DNA of 64,000 bases from Bacteroides sp. CAG:530 (lineage in GTDB: Bacteria; Bacteroidota; Bacteroidia; Bacteroidales; Bacteroidaceae), in the NCBI GenBank assembly GCA_000434735.1, contig FR881229.1, positions 21,530-85,529 on the forward strand. The letters run 5' to 3'. Shown here in pieces: positions 1 through 8,567 of this stretch. Under the pieces are notes generated by a model, which was not told where the DNA came from, searched no databases, and saw only the letters and a program-made list of their open reading frames with translations. A program made the translations under genes and the position numbers. Position 1 is the stretch's first letter. Each line of letters opens with the position of its first letter.

Positions 1-182
1 GCAGCAAAGGCACCTATATTCGCGCCTTGGCACGCGACATCGGCGAAGCCTTGAATAGCGGAGCGCATCTTACCGGCCTCATCCGTACACGGGTAGGCGA
101 AATAAAACTGGAAGACTGCATGAAAGTAGACGATTTCGAGTCGTGGCTCGAACAACAGGAAATTGAAATAACAAACGAATAA
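1..182 (+). CDS. truB: tRNA pseudouridine(55) synthase TruB, C-terminal part (5' end outside window)
   Basis: The open frame running in from the left edge ends in TAA at 180-182 and encodes the last 59 residues of a protein beginning [14 protein letters not shown], the conserved TruB segment containing GTYIR. TruB makes pseudouridine at position 55 of the T-loop of tRNAs. The gene is cut by the window edge, so its start and catalytic Asp are not visible. It is followed 17 bp later by queA, and truB-queA-folK is a plausible co-transcribed set in Bacteroidales. The assignment rests on a short C-terminal fragment, but the motif is distinctive. Confidence 0.85.
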   Translation, partial: SKGTYIRALARDIGEALNSGAHLTGLIRTRVGEIKLEDCMKVDDFESWLEQQEIEITNE

Positions 183-199
183 GATAAAGGATAAATAAC

Positions 200-1255
200 A
201 TGAAACTGTCACAATTCAAATTCAAATTGCCGGAAGAAAAAATCGCTTTGTACCCGGCAAAGTATAGAGATGAATCACGCTTGATGGTGCTTCACAAAGC
301 TACCGGACAGATAGAACACGTGATGTTTAAAGACATTTTGAACTACTTCGACGACAAGGACATATTTATCTTTAACGATACAAAAGTATTTCCGGCCCGT
401 CTGTATGGTAACAAGGAAAAGACTGGTGCTCGCATCGAAGTATTCCTCCTGCGCGAACTTAACGAAGAGCTTCGCTTGTGGGATGTATTGGTAGACCCTG
501 CACGTAAAATACGTATCGGTAACAAACTCTATTTCGGCGACGACGACTCGATGGTAGCCGAAGTTATAGACAACACTACTTCGCGCGGACGTACGCTGCG
601 ATTCCTTTACGACGGTCCGCACGATGAGTTCAAGAAAGCGCTCTATGCGCTTGGCGAACCTCCATTGCCACCGTTCATCCACCGTGCTGCCGAGCCTATC
701 GACGTAGAACGCTTCCAGACTATCTACGCAAAGAACGAAGGAGCGGTAACTGTGCCGGCTGCCGGATTGCACTTCAGCCGTGAATTGATGAAGCGTATGG
801 AAATTAAAGGCGTTGACTTCTCTTTCATTACTATGCACTGTGGTTTGGGCGGATTCAGAGATATCGATGTAGAAGATCTTACCAAGCATAAAATGGACTC
901 TGAACAGATGTTCGTAACTGCCGAGGCTTGCGAAAAGGTAAACAAGGCTAAGGCCGAAGGCCACAAGGTATGTGCGGTAGGCACCAGCGTAATGCGTGCT
1001 ATAGAAACTGCGGTAGGAGCCGACGGCAACCTGAAAGAATTCGAAGGATGGACTAACAAGTTTATCTTCCCTCCATACGAATTCTCTTTGCCCGATGCCA
1101 TGATAAGCAATTTCCACATGCCACTGTCTACCATGCTGATGCTGGTATGTTCATACGGAGGATATGAGTTCGTTATGGACGCTTATCAGACTGCACTGAA
1201 AGAAGATTATCGTTTCGGTACTTATGGCGATGCCATGCTGATACTCGAAAAATAA
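200..1255 (+). CDS. queA: S-adenosylmethionine:tRNA ribosyltransferase-isomerase (queuosine synthesis)
   Basis: The 351-residue protein matches QueA in length and motifs. It opens with [20 protein letters not shown], has [12 protein letters not shown] near residue 60, [11 protein letters not shown] near 150, TVPAAGLHF near 185 and the C-terminal [12 protein letters not shown]. QueA transfers and isomerises the ribosyl part of SAM onto preQ1 in the tRNA wobble position to give epoxyqueuosine; it acts in the cytoplasm. The ATG at 200 is the natural start, 17 bp after truB. folK follows after 3-18 bp, so the three genes are probably one transcript. Nothing is missing compared with the family. 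Confidence 0.97.
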   Translation: MKLSQFKFKLPEEKIALYPAKYRDESRLMVLHKATGQIEHVMFKDILNYFDDKDIFIFNDTKVFPARLYGNKEKTGARIEVFLLRELNEELRLWDVLVDPARKIRIGNKLYFGDDDSMVAEVIDNTTSRGRTLRFLYDGPHDEFKKALYALGEPPLPPFIHRAAEPIDVERFQTIYAKNEGAVTVPAAGLHFSRELMKRMEIKGVDFSFITMHCGLGGFRDIDVEDLTKHKMDSEQMFVTAEACEKVNKAKAEGHKVCAVGTSVMRAIETAVGADGNLKEFEGWTNKFIFPPYEFSLPDAMISNFHMPLSTMLMLVCSYGGYEFVMDAYQTALKEDYRFGTYGDAMLILEK

Positions 1256-1273
1256 GACTTGAAAACACTATAT

Positions 1274-1771
1274 ATGTCTAAAGTCTATTTAGGTTTAGGA
1301 ACTAATTTAGGCAACAAGGAAGAGAATCTCCATGCTGCCGTGCAATTGATAGAAAAGCAGATAGGGAAGGTAATTTCCCTATCTGCTTTTTATGCTACTG
1401 CCCCGTGGGGGTTCCACTCTGATAATACGTTTCTTAATGCAGCCGCATGTGTAGAGACTTCTCTCTCTCCTATGGAAGTCCTGACATCTACGCAGCAGAT
1501 AGAGCGCGATATGGGACGAACAAAGAAATCGGCTGGAGGTGTTTACTCAGACCGCCTCATCGATATCGATATTCTGCTATACGATGATTTGTGCATGTCG
1601 CTTCCTAATCTGGTAGTTCCGCATCCGCTGATGCACCAACGCGATTTTGTAATGCGTCCGCTGGCAGAAATCGCTCCCGATTTAATGCACCCTACTCTGC
1701 ACAAGACTATTAAAGAATTAGCTGCATCGTTAGGATTGCAGTCTTTTACAATGAAAAAACACAAGTTATAG
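1274..1771 (+). CDS. folK: 2-amino-4-hydroxy-6-hydroxymethyldihydropteridine pyrophosphokinase
   Basis: HPPK of folate biosynthesis transfers pyrophosphate from ATP to 6-hydroxymethyl-7,8-dihydropterin. The protein starts MSKVYLGLGTNLGNKE, where the GLGTNLG loop is the family hallmark, and contains SAFYATAPWG, the D-I-D motif in SDRLIDIDILLY and VPHPLMHQRDFVMRPL. The frame is open up to a TTG at 1259, but the ATG at 1274 gives the canonical N-terminus and was preferred; the protein is then 165 residues. It sits just after queA and ends 12 bp before an inverted-repeat element and then a terminator, so it is probably the last gene of the truB-queA-folK unit. Confidence 0.95.
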   Translation: MSKVYLGLGTNLGNKEENLHAAVQLIEKQIGKVISLSAFYATAPWGFHSDNTFLNAAACVETSLSPMEVLTSTQQIERDMGRTKKSAGGVYSDRLIDIDILLYDDLCMSLPNLVVPHPLMHQRDFVMRPLAEIAPDLMHPTLHKTIKELAASLGLQSFTMKKHKL

Positions 1772-1783
1772 AAAACTATTAAC

Positions 1784-1885
1784 AAAGTCGTCTTACTTCG
1801 AACGATACGCACGTTCACATCGGTCGATACGAACGCTCACACCGACCGATACGAACCCTCACATCGGTCGAAGTAAGACAACTTT
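1784..1885. repeat. Inverted-repeat element, copy A, between convergent genes
   Basis: The left arm AAAGTCGTCTTACTTCG (1784-1800) is matched in inverse orientation by CGAAGTAAGACAACTTT (1869-1885), with one mismatch in 17. Between the arms are about three diverged 22-bp units built on CGGTCGATACGAACGC / CGACCGATACGAACCC. Because CGGTCG and CGACCG are complementary, the interior can also fold on itself. Related elements occur at 18522-18601 and 49602-49756. This copy lies between folK (+) and the SusD-like gene (-), just before a terminator hairpin. Confidence 0.9.
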
Positions 1886-1893
1886 AATGCAAT

Positions 1894-1926
1894 GAAGCCC
1901 GGACATCGCAAAGACATCCGGGCTTT
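1894..1926. terminator. Bidirectional terminator hairpin between folK and the SusD-like gene
   Basis: AAGCCCGGA and TCCGGGCTT form a 9-bp GC-rich stem around a loop of about 13 nt. On the plus strand it is followed by TTAGTTG; read leftward the downstream side is less T-rich. It lies between two convergent genes and could end both transcripts. Confidence 0.75.
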
Positions 1927-1967
1927 AGTTGTTATAATAATACCTTTCCGGTATTATTCAATCTTCA

Positions 1968-3845
1968 TCATTTTTTCTTATCCCACCAGATTCTACCTTC
2001 GGTCTTGTCATAACCGCTACCGTAATCAGCGTCCTCACACAAAGCCTTCACAGCTTCGGTGTAGTTCTGCATGTTTTCGGTATTAGGAGTAGACAACGAG
2101 TTACGACGAGGAATAACCAAGTCCGATCCGGCGTTCTTGATTTCCTCCAAGAAAGCGATACCACCTTCCGGATTAGGCTGCGCTTTGAATGCCGGCAAAC
2201 CTGTACGTTTCCAAGTAGCCCACATTTCTTCAGGCTGCATATAGAGGTTAATCCACTGCTGAGAAATAATCTTCTCAAGCGTAGCAGTCTGGAATTCCGG
2301 ACGAGCCAAATAAGTTTCTATCTTAGCCTCTGTAATAGGATTATAGTTAGGAGCAGTTTCTGCCACCTGAGCTACTACATACATGTTTGTAGCCCATGTC
2401 ATATATTGCTCTAACGAAGCCTTTATACCTTCACGATACCATGCCGTAGCATTCTTGCCTGCTACAGAAGCGCCTTTCTTGATTGCGATTTCGGCCAACA
2501 TGAAGCAAGTTTCCGGATATGTCAATATCGGAGTAAAGCAGTCAATCTTATCTTGATTTACTTCATAATCTACAGATTCAATGGCACGTGCCGGCATATT
2601 GCTGTTACCGTTACTACCGCCGTTCTTTACGAAATAACGGCTCTCTACCTGTGAGTTTGCACGAACTTCAACATTAGCTTCTGTGTTATCTTCCTTATGA
2701 TATTGGAATGTAAGGTATGCATCGTCAGAATATTTACTTGACGCACTGTCTGGATTTGCCGACATACCTACATAACGTTCTGCAAACTTCTTAAAGTCGG
2801 CAGCGTCTTTCCAATTAGGATATTCCTTCGCGAACTTGGCAAATTCAGTGTCGTTTGTAGTATTGTTGTTTCCATCACCAAATCCGTTACGACGAACCAA
2901 AACCGGCAGACGCGGGTCATCATAAGCCTTCAAATAGTTCACGAATGCGCGAGATGCACAGTAACCGCTTGTAATGCTCTGTATATCATCCACATTGTTA
3001 TTATAATCATTAGGATGATAATAGATGCACGATTCTTCATTGTTGCTGATAATGTTATCGGCAGAAGTAAGAACTTCGTTGATTACACTGTTATAGAAAT
3101 CAGCGTCGGCCAATTCAAGACGTTGAGCCATCTTTACACGCAAAGTATTACCGAACTTAATCCATTTGGCTACATCACCTTCATAGAAGAAGTCGTTATT
3201 ACCAAGCGCATACTGATTATCGTCGGATGCTTTCAGTGCTTCTACAGCTGCTTTTACCTCTGCGTCTATCTTCTTATACATCGGTGTTCCGTCTATAGAC
3301 TTCTGATACAAGTCGTATCTCGGAGTATGTATTCCTTCAGACTGTGCCTTGAAAGCTTCAGTAAGTGGAGCGGCACCATAAGTATCGAGCACAAGCCACT
3401 GTTCATAGTTCAGCAAGATTTTAGCGATAGAAGCTACGTCTCTATAACGTTCTGGCTCTCTCTGCAATGGAATAACATTGTTTATCAGATAATTCAATCG
3501 CAATCCAAAGCCTCCGTAGCCATCTCCATTGGTTGAATAATAGAATGAGTATGTGTAAATGCCCGGCTCCGTACGAGTTGTTTTAGACGGAGTGATGTAA
3601 TATCCGTCGCTCGGTCCGCCCGATGACACCAAATACTGCATATAAACCATAGTGCCACTATACTTAGCGGTAAGATGCGAACGGCTGCAATTGTTAAAGT
3701 TCTGAGTTGCACCGGTAAATGCACTACGAGGATCTACGCTACCCAATGATTCCGGATTGGTATTCAGCTCCTGGAAATTATCCAAGCAGCCGGTAAGCAT
3801 GAACATTGAACAAAGTCCTGCGAATAAGTATTTATATTTCTTCAT
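1968..3845 (-). CDS. SusD/RagB-family outer-membrane lipoprotein (SusD-like_2 type)
   Basis: A 625-residue lipoprotein starting MKKYKYLFAG with lipobox LTGC (Cys20), followed by LDNFQELNTNPESLGSVDPR, typical of the SusD-like nutrient-binding proteins. The TPR-like helical core includes LLNYEQWLVLDTYGAAPLTEAFK and a C-terminal QWINLYMQPEEMWATWKRTG. These proteins sit on the outer membrane and act as the lid of the SusC channel. The frame extends three codons further upstream, but the ATG at 3845 gives the best signal peptide. It lies 12 bp downstream of its SusC partner. No glycosidase or protease is nearby, so the substrate is unknown; it need not be a glycan. Confidence 0.93.
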   Translation of the reverse strand: MKKYKYLFAGLCSMFMLTGCLDNFQELNTNPESLGSVDPRSAFTGATQNFNNCSRSHLTAKYSGTMVYMQYLVSSGGPSDGYYITPSKTTRTEPGIYTYSFYYSTNGDGYGGFGLRLNYLINNVIPLQREPERYRDVASIAKILLNYEQWLVLDTYGAAPLTEAFKAQSEGIHTPRYDLYQKSIDGTPMYKKIDAEVKAAVEALKASDDNQYALGNNDFFYEGDVAKWIKFGNTLRVKMAQRLELADADFYNSVINEVLTSADNIISNNEESCIYYHPNDYNNNVDDIQSITSGYCASRAFVNYLKAYDDPRLPVLVRRNGFGDGNNNTTNDTEFAKFAKEYPNWKDAADFKKFAERYVGMSANPDSASSKYSDDAYLTFQYHKEDNTEANVEVRANSQVESRYFVKNGGSNGNSNMPARAIESVDYEVNQDKIDCFTPILTYPETCFMLAEIAIKKGASVAGKNATAWYREGIKASLEQYMTWATNMYVVAQVAETAPNYNPITEAKIETYLARPEFQTATLEKIISQQWINLYMQPEEMWATWKRTGLPAFKAQPNPEGGIAFLEEIKNAGSDLVIPRRNSLSTPNTENMQNYTEAVKALCEDADYGSGYDKTEGRIWWDKKK

Positions 3846-3857
3846 AATAGTCAAAGT

Positions 3858-6800
3858 TTAGAATCTAACAGTCAAATTGAAAGCGAATGTACGATAGAAA
3901 GGTACACCACCGATATCCATAGGCTGCAACGGGTTATTGCTTGAGATAGAAGCAGGATTCAATCCATCAGTCAACTTGTTGATGATATAGCAGATATTAC
4001 GTGCAGTAAAGCCCAAACGCAAGTAGTTTGCACCGAACTTATGACAGAACTTTTCTGGTAAACGATAACCTAATGTGATTTCACGCAAGCAGAACCAAGT
4101 ATTATCCTGAATAGATTCCGGGAAAGCAGGAGCCCCCCAACCGTAGTTCCAAGCATACCATGAACCTGTCATTACAGGTATGATATTCTTCTGTGCGATA
4201 GCGTCGGCATATGTCATACCGCCTACATCTACCAAATCGCCTGCAGTACCGTCAGAATTCATGACCGGAGCTTTTGCTCCATCAACAAATACAGCATCGA
4301 GCATCAAACCATCGTATACGGTCTCACCTTTATAATTGATACGCTTAATACCGCCATATTCTTCGGCACGGCCCTGAAGGGTAGATTTCAATGAACCTGT
4401 AGGAATTGCGTATTTCCACATGTTAGAGAAATAGTTTCCACCAAAGCGTCCATCACCTTGTATATAAAGGTCGAAGTCTTTCCAAGAAAGAGAGGTATTC
4501 AAGCTCAATGTGAAATCGGGCTCTACCTTACCTAATATCTGACGTTCTGTTACTCCCTGATCATACAATGTTACCGCTTGATACATTGCTACAGCATTGG
4601 GGCTACCATACATAGTAGAATAATCAATCAACATCTTTCCGTTACGCGGGTCACCGCTTTCGCCCTGGAATGTCGCGATTGGTGAGTTGTATGATGAATT
4701 CAGATAAGATGTCAGTACACCGAACTTGCCGCCTTCGTATGCCCAGATTTCAGGAGCGCCATCGTAGCCGCCCATCAACTGCCATTCTTTTACATTGTCA
4801 TTGATTTCTTTAACCTTACCGCGGTTAACTGTCAAGTTACCACCGATAGTCCAACGCCAGTCTTTAGTGCGGATAGGAGTTCCTTCTACCTGAAGTTCAA
4901 TACCTTGGTTCTGAATATTACCGGCATTAATCATCTGAGAGCTTGCGCCTGATTCTTGTACGGCTCCTACACTCATAATCTGATTGTAAGTGTTGGTCTT
5001 ATAATAAGCGAAGTCAAAGTTCAAACGTTCGTCGAAGAAACGCAAGTCGGCACCTAACTCGATAGACTGCTGGATTTCCGGTTTTAAGTCGTTGTTAAAC
5101 AGTTTACCCAAGTTCGGATTGGCTGCCAATACAGTATTGCGGTCGGGGGTATAAATAGAGCTCTGACTGAATACGCCGAAACCGTTGCTGGTAGCGTATG
5201 CGCTGGTACCCATACCTACACGGGCAATAGAAGCACGCAACTTACCGAATGAGAACCATTCCGGAAGTTTCTTACGGAATGTATCGGTGAATACCCAAGA
5301 AGCATTAGCCGACGGATAGAATACGGTATAGTTATTCTGACCGGTAGTGATATACTTAGGATAAGTAAGAGTAGACAACCAATCGTTACGTCCCGTCAAT
5401 TCCAAGAATACCTGATCTCTCCAAGACAAGTTAATGATACCTGAAAGACCGAAAGTCTGCTCATTGCGCGGAGTATAAGTGTAACTAGGTTCAATCTTGT
5501 TCTTAGAGTTAGAGAAAGAGAATTCACCCGGAGTTACCAAACCACCGTTGGTAGACTTGCTCCAAGAATTGCTTTTAGTGTTTCCATAAACTTCGGCAGC
5601 AACAATAGCCGAAACGGTGAATTCTTCTTTTCCGATATTAAACTTATTGTCGGTAGACTGCAACATACCTAATACGTTATAGCTTCCCGATGTGCTACCG
5701 CTACGACCATAAGCACCTGAGCCAGAAGGACCATAGTTTTCGCCTGTACCGTAGTCTTTATTCATCGAGTCAATGCCATAATAGTTGTAGTTGGCTTTTA
5801 CGCTTGCGCCCAACCACGGAGCTATTTTGGCACGCAATGTCAAGTCGGCCAACATAGACTGCTCACTACGTTCGCGTACGCGAGTGTCGCGGTTATGCAA
5901 ATAAGAACGTAAAGTTCCCCACGGGCTTGTTGTCTCTACAGCTTGTGTTTCGGGGTCACGATACTGATCGATATAAGAAGCTACGTCCATATTTCGCGGC
6001 AAGTAATAAGCGGTAATCATACCTACGTTATTACTCCAGTCCCAACCACCTTGGCTACCTCCGTTCAAGGCTTTAGAGAATGCGTATTTCACACCCATTT
6101 CTACAGAGAATATTTTATTCAACTCGGTAGTACCCTTGAAAGAGATGTTGTGACGATTGAATTCATTGCGTTTAAATACACCGTTATTAGTAGTATAACC
6201 ATACGACAAACGGAAAGAAGATTTTTCACCGCCACCGCTGATGGCAACGTTGGTAGTACTGTTCAAACCTGTCTGATAGAACTCTTTCCAGTTATCCGGA
6301 TGAGCAACGAATGCGGTAGATTCTCCATTAGGCATATACTGATTAATGGTACGTCCATCCATTCTAGGTCCCCAGCTTTGAGATGTTTTTTGCAAAGTAC
6401 CATCGGGCAAAAAATCACCTTGGTATCCATTGTATGTAGCACCGGCACCAAATTCATTCTGCAATTCTACTGGAGACTTATATACATTTGTCCATTCCAC
6501 AGTTTGGTTAACTTCTATACCCAATCCTTGCTTTCCGTACTTACCACCCTTAGATACGATTACAATAGCACCGTTGGCACCACGCGAACCGTAAAGAGCT
6601 GTAGCGGCAGCACCTTTCAAAACAGTAACACTCTCATAATCGGCAGAGTTCAAGTTCTTCAGCTGAGAACCCCAGTCGGTACCCGACAAGTTTCCGGTCA
6701 GCGGTTCCTGAATAATCATACCGTCGACAACGAAAATCGGAGAGTTGTTTTTATCAATAGACTTTGCACCACGAATTGTGATAGAAGAAGAAGAAGTAAC

Positions 6801-7322
6801 ACCCGACGCACCACCTACGTTAATCTGCACACCTGCAACTTTTCCTTGGAGGGCATTTACCGGGTTTACCGAGTTAGTACGTTCAATTTCTGTAGGGCTT
6901 ACACGTGTAGTAGCATAACCCACAGATTTAGCTTGCTTAGGCAATCCCAACGCAGTAACGGTAACTTCGCCAAGCATCTTACTATCGTCTTTCAAAGTTA
7001 CCTTTAAAGGCTGTCCGTTCCATACTACTTCTTCTGTCTTATAGCCGACAAAAGAAATCTGAATGATAGCTCCTTTCTTAACATTCTTCAAAATGAAATC
7101 GCCGTCTACTCCTGTAATGGTACCGTTAGTAGTACCCTTTACAACAACAGAAGCTCCGATAACAGTTTCGCCCGTAGCATCTTTAACGACACCCTTACAA
7201 GCAGAACCAACCTGCTGTGCGGCCTCAACCTCATTAGAGGGGGGGGTAGACACCGCATACATCATTCCACTACTCAGAGCAGAAATGACCAGCAGCCCTA
7301 CTGATCTGAAATGTTTATTCAT
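3858..7322 (-). CDS. SusC/RagA-family TonB-linked outer-membrane transporter
   Basis: At 1154 residues this is a full-length SusC-like protein. A signal peptide (about 1-23) is followed by a carboxypeptidase-D-like domain from about residue 42 (CKGVVKDATGETVIGASVVVKG), the TonB-dependent plug (EVTVTALGLPKQAKSVGYA; PIFVVDGMIIQEPL; LKGAAATALYGSRGANGAIVI) and a beta barrel ending in NLTVRF. It has no STN domain, so it is not expected to signal to a FecR protein. It would import a ligand captured by the SusD-like partner encoded downstream. A run of eight C (plus-strand G, 7239-7246) encodes the PP just after the signal peptide. A textbook promoter lies 114-144 bp upstream of the start codon. Confidence 0.96.
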   Translation of the reverse strand: MNKHFRSVGLLVISALSSGMMYAVSTPPSNEVEAAQQVGSACKGVVKDATGETVIGASVVVKGTTNGTITGVDGDFILKNVKKGAIIQISFVGYKTEEVVWNGQPLKVTLKDDSKMLGEVTVTALGLPKQAKSVGYATTRVSPTEIERTNSVNPVNALQGKVAGVQINVGGASGVTSSSSITIRGAKSIDKNNSPIFVVDGMIIQEPLTGNLSGTDWGSQLKNLNSADYESVTVLKGAAATALYGSRGANGAIVIVSKGGKYGKQGLGIEVNQTVEWTNVYKSPVELQNEFGAGATYNGYQGDFLPDGTLQKTSQSWGPRMDGRTINQYMPNGESTAFVAHPDNWKEFYQTGLNSTTNVAISGGGEKSSFRLSYGYTTNNGVFKRNEFNRHNISFKGTTELNKIFSVEMGVKYAFSKALNGGSQGGWDWSNNVGMITAYYLPRNMDVASYIDQYRDPETQAVETTSPWGTLRSYLHNRDTRVRERSEQSMLADLTLRAKIAPWLGASVKANYNYYGIDSMNKDYGTGENYGPSGSGAYGRSGSTSGSYNVLGMLQSTDNKFNIGKEEFTVSAIVAAEVYGNTKSNSWSKSTNGGLVTPGEFSFSNSKNKIEPSYTYTPRNEQTFGLSGIINLSWRDQVFLELTGRNDWLSTLTYPKYITTGQNNYTVFYPSANASWVFTDTFRKKLPEWFSFGKLRASIARVGMGTSAYATSNGFGVFSQSSIYTPDRNTVLAANPNLGKLFNNDLKPEIQQSIELGADLRFFDERLNFDFAYYKTNTYNQIMSVGAVQESGASSQMINAGNIQNQGIELQVEGTPIRTKDWRWTIGGNLTVNRGKVKEINDNVKEWQLMGGYDGAPEIWAYEGGKFGVLTSYLNSSYNSPIATFQGESGDPRNGKMLIDYSTMYGSPNAVAMYQAVTLYDQGVTERQILGKVEPDFTLSLNTSLSWKDFDLYIQGDGRFGGNYFSNMWKYAIPTGSLKSTLQGRAEEYGGIKRINYKGETVYDGLMLDAVFVDGAKAPVMNSDGTAGDLVDVGGMTYADAIAQKNIIPVMTGSWYAWNYGWGAPAFPESIQDNTWFCLREITLGYRLPEKFCHKFGANYLRLGFTARNICYIINKLTDGLNPASISSNNPLQPMDIGGVPFYRTFAFNLTVRF
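7239..7246 (-). repeat. Eight-cytosine homopolymer in the 5' end of the SusC gene
   Basis: The plus strand has eight consecutive G, which read as ACC CCC CCC T in the SusC coding strand (residues STPPS, just after the signal peptide). A one-base slip would truncate the transporter near residue 30. This is the longest G/C run I saw in the window; nadB has a seven-base run at 27002-27008. Confidence 0.9.
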
Positions 7323-7435
7323 AATTTCTCTCTTTTAAATTAACACTCATAACCCAGCATTTATGCAAGGTCTTTATTATATATCTTTTTATATTTCTTT
7401 GCGTTTCCCAAAATGCCGTTTCTCTAAATATAACG

Positions 7436-7466
7436 CAAACATATACAAAAAACAATTTAAAACAAA
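7436..7466 (-). promoter_or_regulatory. Bacteroides-type promoter of the SusC/SusD operon (1968-7322)
   Basis: Read leftward, -33 TTTG (7463-7466) and -7 TATGTTTG (7436-7443) match the Bacteroides consensus TTTG/TAnnTTTG exactly, with a 19-bp spacer. The expected start site leaves a 5' UTR of roughly 105 nt. Confidence 0.8.
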
Positions 7467-7649
7467 AGTTAATCGTTATTTTTTTTACCTTATAGACATA
7501 TTTTTTAATAAAATCAGCAATCTGAACACTTTTCAGCACACTTCTGGAAGCTAATAGTATTTGTAAAAACAACACAGCAGTAATCTCTACTATAAAGTCG
7601 ACAGAAGAAAAATTATCTTATCAATATCGGAATTATACACAATATCGCT

Positions 7650-7666
7650 TATAATATGATATTATA
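7650..7666. promoter_or_regulatory. Perfect 17-bp AT palindrome, possible operator
   Basis: TATAATAT-G-ATATTATA is a perfect inverted repeat in the divergent region between the susC and sigma-factor genes. The sequence is AT-rich, so chance cannot be excluded. Confidence 0.3.
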
Positions 7667-7984
7667 CAATTGATTAATATCAAGTATAAAATGATAAATT
7701 ATCTGAATACAAATCCATTTTTCTTTAACGTTTTATAAATATGAATCAAAAAATAATGAGTAAAACAATCATTCATTTTCTCATAGCAACAAGTCTCATA
7801 ACACATCAATAACCGCTTTATTACGGTTGTTAAAATTAGATAAATACAACAATAGGTCATAGTCTTCACGAAATCACTTTTTAGGACATCATCATCAACG
7901 AATACAAAAAGAGCCTTTAACGTGCACAGGGCTTTACCGTTTTTTTAATATATTCGCCCCCAATTAGAAAAAGGAGCGTAGCAA

Positions 7985-8521
7985 GTGAAAAAGAGAGAAG
8001 AAGATATTTTAAGAAAAAATTTCGAGAATTTTTTCAGGGAAAACTACGCCCGCTTCTATTACTACGCCCTACGGTTTATTCCTGAAGAAGAGATTTGCAA
8101 AGACTTGGTAAGCGACACCTTTTCATTCATGTGGGAAAGGATAGAAAACATGCAAATGGATACTGCATTGACTTATATGTATACCCATCTGCAGCGTCTT
8201 TGCATAGACTACCTTAGAAAGCAGGAAAGAACAGAAAACAATAAGCAGTCTTATCTATCCGAAGTAAGAAACTGGAACGGTGCGGAAGAGCGCGAAAAAG
8301 AAGAGCGCATAAAAACAATCATGAGGCTCATAGAGCAAATGCCACCGCAAACACGTTCTATAATGGAGCAATGTTATCTTGAAAAGAAAACCTATCGCGA
8401 AGTGGCCTTACTTACCGGATTAACCGAAAGCGGTGTGAGAAAACATATCATGAAAGGACTCAATACGATACGCGAGTATTTTTCCGTCAATTATAAAAAA
8501 GGAGAAAAAAACAGTAACTAA
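7985..8521 (+). CDS. ECF-type RNA polymerase sigma-70 factor (Bacteroides expansion family)
   Basis: The 178-residue protein has only sigma regions 2 and 4. Region 2 covers about residues 13-75 (NYARFYYYALRFIPEEEICKDLVSDTFSFMW) and region 4 about 117-170 (MPPQTRSIMEQCYLEKKTYREVALLTGLTESGVRKHIMKGL, a clear helix-turn-helix). The frame starts with GTG at 7985, supported by AAGGAG about 9 nt upstream, an unusually good Shine-Dalgarno for this phylum. It is followed 46 bp later by its FecR-type anti-sigma factor and then a transporter operon. By analogy with FecI-type systems it should redirect RNA polymerase to the downstream susC promoter when the ligand is bound. Confidence 0.95.
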   Translation: MKKREEDILRKNFENFFRENYARFYYYALRFIPEEEICKDLVSDTFSFMWERIENMQMDTALTYMYTHLQRLCIDYLRKQERTENNKQSYLSEVRNWNGAEEREKEERIKTIMRLIEQMPPQTRSIMEQCYLEKKTYREVALLTGLTESGVRKHIMKGLNTIREYFSVNYKKGEKNSN

Positions 8522-8567
8522 ATCGGGATTTTGAGCGTAGTAATATACAAGAACAAAACAGTCAACC

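Larger units (their letters stand above)
7323..7984. other. 662-bp AT-rich divergent intergenic region
   Basis: The region separates the leftward susC gene from the rightward sigma-factor operon. It holds the susC promoter (7436-7466), a perfect 17-bp AT-rich palindrome (7650-7666) and, at about 7908-7946, an imperfect hairpin (AAAGAGCCT...AGGGCTTT) followed by a T run, which might terminate or attenuate a leader transcript of the sigma gene. A clear -7 box for the sigma gene was not found. No credible ORF is present. Confidence 0.7.

Noticed and set aside
275..1117. 280-codon minus-strand frame opposite queA
   Set aside because: It lies wholly inside a clear queA gene and has no family resemblance; it is an antisense shadow.
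5943..7007. 354-codon plus-strand frame inside the SusC gene
   Set aside because: Long only because of SusC codon structure; rich in Cys, Thr and Arg with no domain, antisense to a certain gene.
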